DNA of 12,856 nt. Source: an uncultured Bacilli bacterium (GTDB lineage: Bacteria > Bacillota_I > Bacilli_A > RF39 > UBA660). Position numbers and translations under genes: made by a program. This document shows, piece by piece, positions 1-7,292 of this stretch. The notes beneath the pieces are model-generated. The model did no database searches and was not told the origin of the DNA. It worked only from the letters and a program-made list of their open reading frames with translations. Each line of letters opens with the position of its first letter. Position 1 is the stretch's first letter. The DNA lies in assembly GCA_944332105.1 (NCBI GenBank), contig CALVJI010000028.1, positions 1 to 12,856 of the forward strand, written 5' to 3'.

Positions 1-23
1 TTTTCCTGTAAATCAGTAATCAT
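1..23 (-). CDS. 5' end of a gene truncated by the left window edge
   Basis: Reading the minus strand, an ATG at 23-21 opens MITDLQE and runs off the window after about seven codons. It is preceded by a perfect AAGGAGG ribosome binding site (CCTCCTT at 31-37 on the plus strand) with a 7-nt spacer, which is why I call a start here. Too little protein is visible to assign a family. The gene is divergent from pcrA, and the two share the 24-250 intergenic region. Confidence 0.6.
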
Positions 24-48
24 GAGTTTACCTCCTTCATGCCCTGTT

Positions 49-78
49 ATTCTAAAGGCATACACCTTTATTTAGCAA
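49..78 (-). promoter_or_regulatory. Possible promoter of the left-edge minus-strand gene
   Basis: On the minus strand a -10-like TAGAAT (plus 49-54) lies 18 bp downstream of a weak -35-like TTGCTA (plus 73-78). It sits just upstream of the AAGGAGG site of the truncated left-edge gene. Only the -10 is close to consensus. A competing -35-like TTGTCA (plus 89-94) has no well-placed -10. Confidence 0.3.
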
Positions 79-85
79 GAAGAGG

Positions 86-125
86 TTTTGACAAGTTTTG
101 TCTACTTTTGTCGAAGTATGACTTT
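86..125. repeat. Four 10-bp-phased repeats (TTTTGWC core) in the divergent intergenic region
   Basis: Cores begin at 86 (TTTTGAC), 96 (TTTTGTC), 106 (TTTTGTC) and, degenerate, 116 (GTATGAC), each exactly 10 bp after the last. The first two also form the inverted repeat GACAA-GTT-TTGTC (90-102). One helical turn between units is the layout expected of a protein-binding array, such as tandem OmpR-family half-sites. That identity is inference. The array lies upstream of the proposed minus-strand promoter and about 100 bp upstream of the pcrA -10. Confidence 0.4.
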
Positions 126-202
126 TTTCCTGTTTTAGGATTTTCTATTTTTTATTTAGGTACAAAACTAAAACATATTCATCGGCATTTGCAATGATTT
201 TC

Positions 203-231
203 TTTCTTTTTTGAGTCCTTTTTTGTATAAT
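203..231 (+). promoter_or_regulatory. Promoter of the pcrA-ligA operon
   Basis: A perfect TATAAT at 226-231 lies 20 bp before the pcrA ATG. The best -35 at 17-bp spacing is a weak TTTCTT (203-208) inside a T-rich stretch. GAGG at 238-241, 9 nt before the start codon, serves as the ribosome binding site. Confidence 0.5.
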
Positions 232-250
232 AAGAAAGAGGTTTGATGAT

Positions 251-2335
251 ATGAACAATTTACAAGAATTAAATGATTTACAAAGAGAAGCAGTAATGCA
301 TAAAGATGGTCCTTGTTTAGTAATTGCCGGAGCCGGTTCTGGCAAAACAAAAGTCTTAACTACAAGGATTGCAACATTAATAGATAGTGGAGTAGAATCT
401 TATCATATTCTCGCGATCACTTTTACCAATAAAGCCGCGAAAGAAATGAAAGAAAGATTAAATAAAATTGTGGAAGACAACCAAGCTTTTGTAGGAACAT
501 TCCATTCCTTTGGCATGCGAGTTATTCGGGAAAATGTTTTAAAATTAGGAATGACTCGTAACTTTACGATACTAGATAGTGAAGATGTTTTAAGCTTAAT
601 TAAAAAAATTCTAAAGGAAAAGGGCTATGATATCAAAGAAGTTGCCCCATCCTATATTCGGAATCGAATTAGCTTTATTAAAAATGAAATGTTAACAAAT
701 GCGGAAGTCGAAAAATTCTTTCAAAGTGATATGGAAAAAATTGCTTACGAAGTATATCTTGAATATAATATTCGTTTAAAACAAAATAATTCTGTAGATT
801 TTGATGATCTATTAAGATTACCTGTTTTACTCTTTCAAGAACATCCTGAAGTATTAGAACATTATCAAGATAAATATCAATATATCTTAATTGATGAATA
901 CCAAGATACCAATGAAGTTCAATATAAGTTAGTTAAATTATTAGCTAGGAAATATCGGAATTTATTTGTAGTAGGAGATCCAGATCAATCTATTTATCAA
1001 TTCCGTGGGGCCAATTATAAAAATATTTTAAACTTTGAAAAAGATTATCCCGATGCTGTAGTAATTCCCCTAGAAGATAATTATCGCAGTACGAAAATGA
1101 TTCTAGATGCCGCCAATAGTGTCATCAAACATAATAAAGAGCGAAAAGAAAAGAATTTGCGCAGTCATCATGGTGAAGGCTTAAAAATTAAATACATGCG
1201 AGCCTATGATGAAAAAAATGAAATTAATTTAGTCATTGAAGAAATACGTAAATTATTTTCGGAAGGATACAAAAAGAAGGATATTGCCGTTTTTTACCGT
1301 ACTAATGCTCAAGCACGTATCGTTGAAGAACAATTTTTAAAAGCGAATATTCCTTATAAAGTGGTAGGTAGCTACTATTTCTATTCTCGTAAAGAAATTA
1401 AAGATTTAATATGCTATCTTCGTTTGATTTTAAATCCGCATGATAATGTTTCCTTAGAACGTGTAATTAATGTACCTAAACGAGGAATTGGTTCTACTTC
1501 TATTGCTAAGCTTGCAACGCTTAGTAAAGATAGTGAATTAAGTATGTTTGATGTTTTAAATTCCCCAAAAGAATTGGAATTTAAAAATCTTATTTTAGCT
1601 TTACAAGAAGAAGCTAAAAACTGTTCTTTGACCGAACTAGTAGATCTTGTATTAGAAAAAACAGGGATTAAACGAGAATTAGAACAAGATCCAGCTTTAG
1701 AAAGTGAACTAAGATTGGATAACTTGATGGAGTTTCGAAGCATTACAGCCACTTATGAAGAAACAACCGGCAGTGTAGATTTAGGGGACTTCTTAGAGGA
1801 AATTAGTTTAGTTGCCGATATTTCAGAACATAAAAATGAGGATGATGTTGTAACATTGATGACCATGCATAGTGCTAAAGGACTTGAGTTTCCTATTGTT
1901 TTCTTGGTTGGAATGGAAGAAGGGCTTTTTCCGCATCAAAACAGCTTCAATGAAGAAGGTGGCATTGAAGAAGAACGGCGTCTTTGCTATGTGGCTATCA
2001 CCCGCGCTAAAGAACGTCTTTATTTAACTAATGCCAAATCACGAATGATTTATGGGCAAGTAAACCGGAATATGCCAAGTCGTTTTTTAGATGAAATTGA
2101 CCAAGGTTTACTAGAGCAAGAAGCACCAGAAATTTCGAATAAAGAATTCCATAAAGAAGACATGTACTTTGATAACGATGTCGATTATCAAGAAGGCGAT
2201 GTTATCATGCACACTATCTATGGTCGTGGAGTAGTAATTGGTGTCGAAAAAAGTTTAATATCTGTGGCTTTTTCAAAACAATACGGTATTCGTAAATTAA
2301 TGAAAAATCATAAAAGTATACGAAAGATAGGGTAG
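251..2335 (+). CDS. pcrA: ATP-dependent DNA helicase PcrA (UvrD/Rep family, SF1A)
   Basis: A 3'-5' superfamily 1 helicase that uses ATP to unwind DNA in repair and rolling-circle replication and to strip proteins such as RecA from DNA. The motifs appear in order: Q motif LNDLQREAV (about residues 7-15), Walker A AGAGSGKT (26-33), motif Ia TFTNKAAKEM, Ib GTFHSFG, Walker B DEYQD (215-219), motif III GDPDQSIYQFRG (242-253), IV DNYRS, V HSAKGLEF (540-547) and VI YVAITRAKERL (580-590). The C-terminal GDVIMHTIYGRGVV segment from about 649 matches the small Tudor-like RNA-polymerase-contacting domain of PcrA. At 694 aa it is slightly shorter than Bacillus PcrA (about 720-740 aa) but complete. It is first in a plus-strand run, with the next gene starting 2 nt after its TAG. 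UvrD is the alternative name; the Bacillota context favours PcrA. Confidence 0.97.
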   Translation: MNNLQELNDLQREAVMHKDGPCLVIAGAGSGKTKVLTTRIATLIDSGVESYHILAITFTNKAAKEMKERLNKIVEDNQAFVGTFHSFGMRVIRENVLKLGMTRNFTILDSEDVLSLIKKILKEKGYDIKEVAPSYIRNRISFIKNEMLTNAEVEKFFQSDMEKIAYEVYLEYNIRLKQNNSVDFDDLLRLPVLLFQEHPEVLEHYQDKYQYILIDEYQDTNEVQYKLVKLLARKYRNLFVVGDPDQSIYQFRGANYKNILNFEKDYPDAVVIPLEDNYRSTKMILDAANSVIKHNKERKEKNLRSHHGEGLKIKYMRAYDEKNEINLVIEEIRKLFSEGYKKKDIAVFYRTNAQARIVEEQFLKANIPYKVVGSYYFYSRKEIKDLICYLRLILNPHDNVSLERVINVPKRGIGSTSIAKLATLSKDSELSMFDVLNSPKELEFKNLILALQEEAKNCSLTELVDLVLEKTGIKRELEQDPALESELRLDNLMEFRSITATYEETTGSVDLGDFLEEISLVADISEHKNEDDVVTLMTMHSAKGLEFPIVFLVGMEEGLFPHQNSFNEEGGIEEERRLCYVAITRAKERLYLTNAKSRMIYGQVNRNMPSRFLDEIDQGLLEQEAPEISNKEFHKEDMYFDNDVDYQEGDVIMHTIYGRGVVIGVEKSLISVAFSKQYGIRKLMKNHKSIRKIG

Positions 2336-2337
2336 TT

Positions 2338-2697
2338 ATGAACGGTAGTTTTTATTTAGGTAAAGAATATATTCGGATGTATAAAAGAGGGCAAAATTTT
2401 TTAAGTCTGATTCAAGTAAATGACAGTACTAGTACTAAGACGATTCACACAATATTTGAGCCTGTCATTTCTTTAGACTCTTATCCCGAGATCGAAAAGA
2501 GCTTGTCAGATACAACCTCTTTATGTGTCAAATTTCAAAAAAATACGAATCTCTATCGTGCTTTTTTAGAAAAAGAAACAATTAAAGATGATCGTTTAAG
2601 CTATCAGAATATCGCTGAATGTAAAGCCGAAAATATATATGAAGCATTAGAATTATTAAATCAAACACTTAGTGAAAAGAAAGGAAAAGGAAGATAA
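2338..2697 (+). CDS. Conserved-looking hypothetical protein (119 aa) between pcrA and a nucleotidyltransferase
   Basis: I do not recognise this family. The 119-aa product is soluble-looking, with no signal peptide or membrane segment. A strand-rich start (FYLGKEYIRMYKRGQNFLSLIQ) is followed by a mixed middle with a single Cys (SLCVKFQKN) and a helical Lys/Glu-rich tail (NIYEALELLNQTLSEKKGKGR). The ATG is 2 nt after the pcrA stop, with only a weak AGGG upstream, so translation is probably coupled to pcrA. Its TAA directly abuts the ATG of the next gene, and its last codons supply that gene's GGAAAAGGAAG ribosome binding site. The tight packing and neighbour-like codon use support a real gene. 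Function is unknown; co-transcription with pcrA and ligA is the only hint. Confidence 0.8.
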   Translation: MNGSFYLGKEYIRMYKRGQNFLSLIQVNDSTSTKTIHTIFEPVISLDSYPEIEKSLSDTTSLCVKFQKNTNLYRAFLEKETIKDDRLSYQNIAECKAENIYEALELLNQTLSEKKGKGR

Positions 2698-3606
2698 ATG
2701 AAAGAATTAACTTTAGTTGTCATGGCAGCAGGCATGGGCAGTAGATTTGGGGGTTTAAAACAAATTACTCCAGTTGATGAGGAAGGAAACTTCCTAATTG
2801 ATTATTCTGTATATGATGCGATTAAAGCAGGATTTACCAAAGTAGTTTTTATTATTAAAGAAGAAAATTTAGAGGATTTTAAAGCTACCATTGGCAAAAG
2901 AATTGAAGATAAAATTAAAGTGGCTTACGTTTTCCAAAAAATGACAGATGTTCCATCTTTTGTGAGTGTTCCAGCAACTCGTCAAAAGCCATGGGGAACT
3001 GTACAAGCTGTATTAAGTGCTAAAGATGAAGTAACAGGACCGTTTGCTGTTTTAAATGCCGATGATTTCTATGGCTTTGATACCTATAAAATCGTTGCCG
3101 ATTATCTAAAGACTTCTACAAATGAAATGGAACAAATATCAGTTCCTTATCCATTTTGTGAAGTTTCAAGTTCGCACGGTTTTGTCAAAAGAGGCGTATT
3201 ATATTATGAGGGAAATTTAGTAAAGAAAATCATTGAATGTAATGTGGGATATGAAAATGATAAAGTAATCGCGAATCCTTTAGATGGCAGTGAACCCTTT
3301 TTTATCGAAAAAGATCATCCAGTTTCAATGAACTTCTTTGGTTTTAAAAAAGAAATTTTTACTTACTTAGAAGAATACTTTAGAGATTTTATGAAAGAAA
3401 ATCAAGAAAACCTAGAAAAATGTGAAGCTCTATTACCTGATTTTTTAGAAAAGTATTTAGCTGCTGGTAAATTGACTCTTACTTATCGTGTAAGTAAGGG
3501 CACATGGTTAGGCATGACATATAAAGAAGACTTAGAGGAAGTAAAAGCAAAAATAAAAGAATTAAAAGAAAAAGAAGAATACCCTCCGATTCTTTGGCAA
3601 AAATAA
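2698..3606 (+). CDS. Nucleotidyltransferase family protein (sugar-phosphate nucleotidylyltransferase-like)
   Basis: A 302-aa protein of the NTP_transferase (GT-A-like Rossmann) family. These enzymes join a nucleoside triphosphate and a sugar phosphate to give an NDP-sugar and pyrophosphate. The N-terminal nucleotide-binding signature is clear: VVMAAGMGSRFGGLKQ (about residues 7-22), with Gly14, Arg16 and Lys21 in the usual places. A metal-binding-type ADD is in VLNADDFYG (D122/D123), and a late GTWLGM follows (about 268). There is no left-handed beta-helix acyltransferase or CBS extension, so it is a stand-alone catalytic domain. The sugar and nucleotide cannot be told from sequence, and a choline-phosphate or other cytidylyltransferase-like specificity is also possible. 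It starts immediately after the preceding stop and ends 16 nt before the ligA ATG, so it belongs to the pcrA-ligA operon. Confidence 0.85.
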   Translation: MKELTLVVMAAGMGSRFGGLKQITPVDEEGNFLIDYSVYDAIKAGFTKVVFIIKEENLEDFKATIGKRIEDKIKVAYVFQKMTDVPSFVSVPATRQKPWGTVQAVLSAKDEVTGPFAVLNADDFYGFDTYKIVADYLKTSTNEMEQISVPYPFCEVSSSHGFVKRGVLYYEGNLVKKIIECNVGYENDKVIANPLDGSEPFFIEKDHPVSMNFFGFKKEIFTYLEEYFRDFMKENQENLEKCEALLPDFLEKYLAAGKLTLTYRVSKGTWLGMTYKEDLEEVKAKIKELKEKEEYPPILWQK

Positions 3607-3622
3607 AAGGGGAGTGAAAACT

Positions 3623-5629
3623 ATGCTTGAAGAAAAAAGAAAAAGAGTTCAAGAACTCACGACAATTTTAGAAAAAGCAAACTATGAATATTATGTCTTG
3701 GCTAATCCAACTCTAACAGACCAAGAATTTGACAAGTATATGCGTGAATTAGAAGAGATTGAAAAAGAATATCCAGAGCTTGCTAGTCCAACTTCTCCAA
3801 CGAAAAGAGTAGGAGGCGAAGTAATTGATAAGTTTCAAAAAATTCGTCACAGTATTCCGATGCTCTCATTACCCGATGTTTTTAATGAAGAGGAAATCAG
3901 AGAATTTGATGAACGCATCAAAAAAAGTGGTTTTACACCCGAATATGTATGTGAATTAAAAATTGATGGGTTAAGTGGTTCTTTTCACTATGAGGATGGT
4001 AATTTTGTTACCGGCGCGACACGAGGAGATGGAGTCGTAGGCGAGGATATCACGCATAATGTAAAAACCATACGTTCTATCCCACTTCATCTAAAAGAGC
4101 CAATTGACATTGAAGTACGGGGCGAAATCTATATGCCCAGAAGTGTTTTAAAAAAACTAAATCAAGAGCGCTCTGAACTTGATCTACCTTTATTTCAAAA
4201 TTGTCGTAATGCAGCCGCCGGTTCAATTCGCCAACTGGATTCGAAAATTGCTGCCGGACGTGGCCTCGATACTTGGATTTATCATTTACCCAATCCCGAA
4301 GATTATGGCATTAAAACACACTATGGAGCTTTAGAGTTTATGAAAAACTTAGGCTTTAAAGTAAATCCAGCAAATCGCTTAGTAAAAGATATTGATGGCA
4401 TTTTAAAATTTATTGAAGAATACGCTGAAAAAAGAGCTACTTTATCTTACGACATTGACGGTGTAGTTATCAAAGTAAATGATTTGGCGATGCAAGACGC
4501 TTTAGGATTTACTTCCAAACATCCAAGATGGGCGATTGCTTATAAATTTCCAGCTGAAGAAGTTTTAACCAAATTAACAGATATCATTTTTACGGTGGGA
4601 AGAACCGGCAGAATCACGCCAAATGCTGTTCTAGAACCGGTTATTGTCATGGGATCAACAGTTAAACGTGCGACACTTCATAATGAAGATTATGTATTAG
4701 AAAAAGGCTTAAAAATAGGAGATATTGTTTCCATTCGCAAAGCGGGTGATGTCATTCCTGAAGTAGTAGAAGCAAAAACAGAAAGAAGAACCGGTAATGA
4801 ACAAGACTTTGTCATGATTGAAAACTGTCCAATTTGCAACACAAAATTAGTAAAGAAAAAAGGTCAAGTTGATCATTTTTGTCCAAATCCGCATTGCCCT
4901 GCTAGACACATTGAAGGACTTATCCACTTTTGCAGTCGTAAAGCAATGAATATCGACGGCTTAGGGGAAAGAATTATGGAAGACTTCTTTAATCTAGGCT
5001 TTATCAAAAGTATCCCAGATATTTATCATTTAGAAGTTCATAAAAAAGATCTTCAAGAATTAGAAGGTTACGGGAAAAAAAGCATCGAAAACTTATTAGA
5101 AGCCATTGAAAATAGTAAGAAAAACAGTTTAGAAAGACTTCTATTTGGTCTCGGCATTGAAGGCATTGGGGATAAGACAGCCCTAGTTCTTGCCCGTCAT
5201 TTTAAAACACTAGATGCCTTAATGAGCCAAAGTGAAGAAGACTTAAAAACTTTAAAAGACATTGGTCCTATTCTAGCCCATAATCTAGCGTCTTATTTTG
5301 AAAATGTGGATAACCAAGCGCTTATCAACACTTTAAAGAGTCTTGGATTAAACATGCAATTCTTAGGTTCTGGTTTAAAATATCATGAACGAATTACGGA
5401 TCGACGTTTTGTTGTGACAGGTACAATCTCCTTTATGGGGCGCGATGAAATCGAAAACATCATCGAAAACTATGGGGGCCATGCAAGTGGCGGTGTGTCA
5501 TCAAAAACCGATGTCGTAATCGTAGGCGAAAAACCAGGCAGCAAAGCTGATAAAGCAAAAGAACTTGGTATTGAAATATGGGATGAAGGAACTTTGTACT
5601 CTTTATTGGAAGAGTTAGGTGAAGTATAA
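3623..5629 (+). CDS. ligA: NAD-dependent DNA ligase LigA
   Basis: The replicative ligase, which seals nicks using NAD+ through an enzyme-AMP intermediate. Domains in order: Ia NAD/NMN-binding domain (about 1-65, with NYEYYVLANPTLTDQEFD); adenylation domain with catalytic Lys113 in KIDG followed by TRGDGVVGEDIT; OB fold around GRTGRITPNAVLEPV; four-Cys zinc finger C402/C405/C420/C425; helix-hairpin-helix region (about 430-580); and BRCT domain (about 590-668). Length (668 aa) and spacing match bacterial LigA. I start at ATG 3623, because the AGGGGAG site at 3608-3614 is then 8 nt upstream. An in-frame GTG at 3614 would overlap that site and add only three residues. It ends 1 nt before the next ATG. 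Confidence 0.97.
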   Translation: MLEEKRKRVQELTTILEKANYEYYVLANPTLTDQEFDKYMRELEEIEKEYPELASPTSPTKRVGGEVIDKFQKIRHSIPMLSLPDVFNEEEIREFDERIKKSGFTPEYVCELKIDGLSGSFHYEDGNFVTGATRGDGVVGEDITHNVKTIRSIPLHLKEPIDIEVRGEIYMPRSVLKKLNQERSELDLPLFQNCRNAAAGSIRQLDSKIAAGRGLDTWIYHLPNPEDYGIKTHYGALEFMKNLGFKVNPANRLVKDIDGILKFIEEYAEKRATLSYDIDGVVIKVNDLAMQDALGFTSKHPRWAIAYKFPAEEVLTKLTDIIFTVGRTGRITPNAVLEPVIVMGSTVKRATLHNEDYVLEKGLKIGDIVSIRKAGDVIPEVVEAKTERRTGNEQDFVMIENCPICNTKLVKKKGQVDHFCPNPHCPARHIEGLIHFCSRKAMNIDGLGERIMEDFFNLGFIKSIPDIYHLEVHKKDLQELEGYGKKSIENLLEAIENSKKNSLERLLFGLGIEGIGDKTALVLARHFKTLDALMSQSEEDLKTLKDIGPILAHNLASYFENVDNQALINTLKSLGLNMQFLGSGLKYHERITDRRFVVTGTISFMGRDEIENIIENYGGHASGGVSSKTDVVIVGEKPGSKADKAKELGIEIWDEGTLYSLLEELGEV

Positions 5630-5630
5630 G

Positions 5631-5800
5631 ATGAGTGAAGAAGAAAAAAACGTTTTTTTGCAGATTTTGAATCCTTTTTACAAAAAGACATAGCAATTAA
5701 AAAGATTCTAATGGAGTTAGCCCAAGCCAAAGATAACTTAACGGGAACCTATCAAATGCAAAGATATGTCAACCTCTTACAAAAACAGCCAATAGTCTAG
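5631..5800 (+). pseudogene. 5' part of an unrecognised gene, split by two apparent -1 indels in A-runs
   Basis: An ATG at 5631, one base after the ligA stop and behind an AGGTGA site (5617-5622), opens MSEEEKN but stops at 5691-5693 after 20 codons. Restoring one A in the seven-A run at 5644-5650 gives MSEEEKKRFFADFESF and keeps the frame open to a TAG at 5798-5800. Restoring one A in the five-A run at 5781-5785 gives LLQKTANSLEETFKNM and joins seamlessly to the open frame that contains 5818-6507. The rebuilt protein would be about 292 aa. Both breaks are one-base losses in homopolymers, so a decaying gene, a sequencing or assembly error, or slippage are all possible. The first site also reads as the heptamer A AAA AAC in zero-frame phasing. 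Confidence 0.6.
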
Positions 5801-5817
5801 AAGAAACTTTTAAAAAC

Positions 5818-6507
5818 ATGATTCCTTTATTAAAAGGAATTCCTTCCAATTTAATGGAAGATTTTATTAAGAAATTTTTTGCTCAAATCCAAATTGATAT
5901 CGCAAATTGCGATTGTACAGCACCCGGAATTCAAGAGCTATTTACCACTCGTTTTTCAGAACAAAAAGAATCCTTTTTAAATGCAGTAAATCAAAATTGT
6001 ATTGCCTGTTATACGTGGTTTGATTTAAGAAGTATTACCAAAGAATGTACTTCTATTAATGAATTATTACATTTCTATCATTCTTATATAATTAATAATT
6101 TAAATTATGAAGAAGTTTTTCCTTTGAATACAGAAAAAAATCAAGTTTTTCTTTTTGGTACACCTAATGAAATGACTACTCAGCTACTAGAGAACTTTCC
6201 AAGTACAATTGATAGTGGTTTCGTCTACATTCTTTCGTGCTCAAACGATTTGGCTTTTATGATTATTCGCGACTATGGCCATGCTACTTCCATTAAAATT
6301 TCAAAAACTCCAGATGGTTTAGTTTTCGATTATTTTATACCTAAAGTAATCAATCCAGATAAGGTGCGAAAACTACCGGGCTTTAGTACATTAAACTTAA
6401 ATAATCGTTTAGGATGGGCTACCGGAAACTTTCGGGGAACCATCTCGGATTTATTTGAATTTATCGAAAAAATTCCAACCGATCAAGATATCGAAAGACA
6501 AATATAA
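5818..6507 (+). CDS. Hypothetical protein, intact 3' portion of a frame-disrupted gene (229 aa)
   Basis: I do not recognise the family. This is the longest uninterrupted reading frame of the gene that begins at 5631; the frame is already open from about 5737. The ATG at 5818 lacks a convincing ribosome binding site (only AGAAGAAAC upstream), so it is probably an internal Met of a roughly 292-aa protein rather than the true start. Visible features are a Cys-containing stretch (NCDCTAPG, then QNCIACYTWFDL), a mixed middle (SGFVYILSCSNDLAFMIIRDYGHATSIKI) and a C-terminal segment with LNNRLGWATGNFRGT. There is no signal peptide and no clear membrane helix. Its coding quality has not decayed downstream of the breaks, which argues for a recent lesion or a sequencing error. 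It is the last gene of the pcrA-ligA run, followed by a terminator. Confidence 0.6.
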   Translation: MIPLLKGIPSNLMEDFIKKFFAQIQIDIANCDCTAPGIQELFTTRFSEQKESFLNAVNQNCIACYTWFDLRSITKECTSINELLHFYHSYIINNLNYEEVFPLNTEKNQVFLFGTPNEMTTQLLENFPSTIDSGFVYILSCSNDLAFMIIRDYGHATSIKISKTPDGLVFDYFIPKVINPDKVRKLPGFSTLNLNNRLGWATGNFRGTISDLFEFIEKIPTDQDIERQI

Positions 6508-6514
6508 ATCACAT

Positions 6515-6565
6515 AAAAAGAGGATGCTAGAAAATAAATAATAATTTTCTAACATCCTTTTTTTT
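6515..6565. terminator. Bidirectional Rho-independent terminator between convergent genes
   Basis: The stem is AGGATG-C-TAGAAAAT (6521-6535) paired with ATTTTCTA-A-CATCCT (6544-6558), giving 14 pairs around one C/A mismatch and an 8-nt loop. Eight Ts (6558-6565) follow on the plus strand. An AAAAAG (6515-6520) gives a U-tract for minus-strand transcripts. It ends the pcrA-ligA run on one strand and trmB on the other; the trmB stop codon (6564-6566) lies inside the plus-strand T-run. Confidence 0.9.
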
Positions 6566-7202
6566 ACTCTTCAAATCTGGCGTCTACATAGTAAATTGGT
6601 CTTCCTTCTTTAAAATATTGTTTTTCGTAATTAGTCATCACATTGGAAATAGGATTCTCATCATGATGTAAATCCAAACTTACTCTTTTAAATGTATACC
6701 AGTAATTTGACAAAGTTTCTAAAGAATAAGCAAAGAAACCTTTATTATCTGTTTTTAAAATAATATGTTTTTGTTTTTTAAATACCTTATCATATTTTTT
6801 TAAATAATTAATATGCGTGAATCTTTTTTTATCATCATGTTTTTTAGGCCATGGATCACAAAAGGTAAGATAGATCGTATCAATTTCTTTTTGAAAAATC
6901 TGATCGATCTCCATTGCATCGCCACAAATAAGCTTTAAATTAGCTAATTTCTCATTTCTTAAATGTTGAACAGCTGGAACCATTTGAGAATCAACCGCTT
7001 CTAAGCCAATAAAATTTATATTAGGATATTTCCGAGCCATCTCGATAATAAAATCACCCCGTCCCATTCCAAGTTCTAAACAGATCGGATTTCCATTTTG
7101 AAAAAATTGATTCCATTTTCCTTTATAGGTCTTAGGATTATTGACTACATAAGGACAATCCTTGACAATTCGATCTGCATTTTTAATTTTTACATATTCC
7201 AT
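6564..7202 (-). CDS. trmB: tRNA (guanine-N7-)-methyltransferase TrmB
   Basis: Uses S-adenosylmethionine to methylate N7 of G46 in the tRNA variable loop. The 212-aa product has the usual family length. SAM-binding motif I is CLELGMGRGDF (about 41-51), followed by FIGLE with acidic Glu68, CGDAMEI (about 93-99) and the TrmB hallmark TFCDPWPKKHDDKKRFTH (Asp116), the usual form being N/FxDPWPKxxHxKRR. The C-terminal TNYEKQYFKEGRPIYY is the family's TxYE...G.PIY block. The start is fixed by GAGGAG (plus 7211-7216), 8 nt upstream of the ATG. It is monocistronic here: convergent with the pcrA-ligA run and divergent from the 7293 cassette. Confidence 0.95.
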   Translation of the reverse strand: MEYVKIKNADRIVKDCPYVVNNPKTYKGKWNQFFQNGNPICLELGMGRGDFIIEMARKYPNINFIGLEAVDSQMVPAVQHLRNEKLANLKLICGDAMEIDQIFQKEIDTIYLTFCDPWPKKHDDKKRFTHINYLKKYDKVFKKQKHIILKTDNKGFFAYSLETLSNYWYTFKRVSLDLHHDENPISNVMTNYEKQYFKEGRPIYYVDARFEE

Positions 7203-7222
7203 AAGTCTCGCTCCTCAAAGGT

Positions 7223-7251
7223 ATTATAGCATGGCAATTGGTTGAAATGAA
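7223..7251 (-). promoter_or_regulatory. Promoter of trmB
   Basis: On the minus strand a perfect TATAAT (plus ATTATA, 7223-7228) lies just upstream of the GAGGAG site. At 17-bp spacing the -35 position is TTCATT (plus 7246-7251), a weak match. It overlaps the divergent promoter of the 7293 operon, so the two may compete for polymerase. Confidence 0.5.
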
Positions 7252-7270
7252 GTCCTTTTTATGATAAGAT
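7242..7270 (+). promoter_or_regulatory. Promoter of the four-gene cassette
   Basis: A TTGAAA -35 (7242-7247), a 17-bp spacer and a TAAGAT -10 (7265-7270) with an extended-10 TG (7262-7263). The AGAGGG ribosome binding site (7282-7287) and the ATG at 7293 follow. Spacing and the extended -10 make this a good sigma-A-type promoter. Confidence 0.6.
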
Positions 7271-7292
7271 TTTAAAAGAATAGAGGGATTAT

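Noticed and set aside
168..350. Minus-strand small open frames across the pcrA promoter and 5' end
   Set aside because: They overlap the pcrA promoter and Walker A coding region and have no ribosome binding site.
1414..1752. Minus-strand 112-aa open frame inside pcrA
   Set aside because: Antisense to the conserved helicase coding sequence, with no ribosome binding site and a product of low-complexity Ser/Leu type.
3614..3622. GTG at 3614 as the ligA start
   Set aside because: It lies within the AGGGGAG ribosome binding site; ATG 3623 has ideal spacing and matches the usual LigA N-terminus.
5460..5730. Two minus-strand open frames over the ligA 3' end and the broken gene
   Set aside because: They are antisense to the BRCT domain, have composition typical of antisense frames, and lack start signals.
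5818..5820. ATG 5818 as a genuine independent start
   Set aside because: No ribosome binding site precedes it, and the same frame is open from about 5737 and joins the upstream coding segment once an A is restored. Kept only as the limit of the intact frame.
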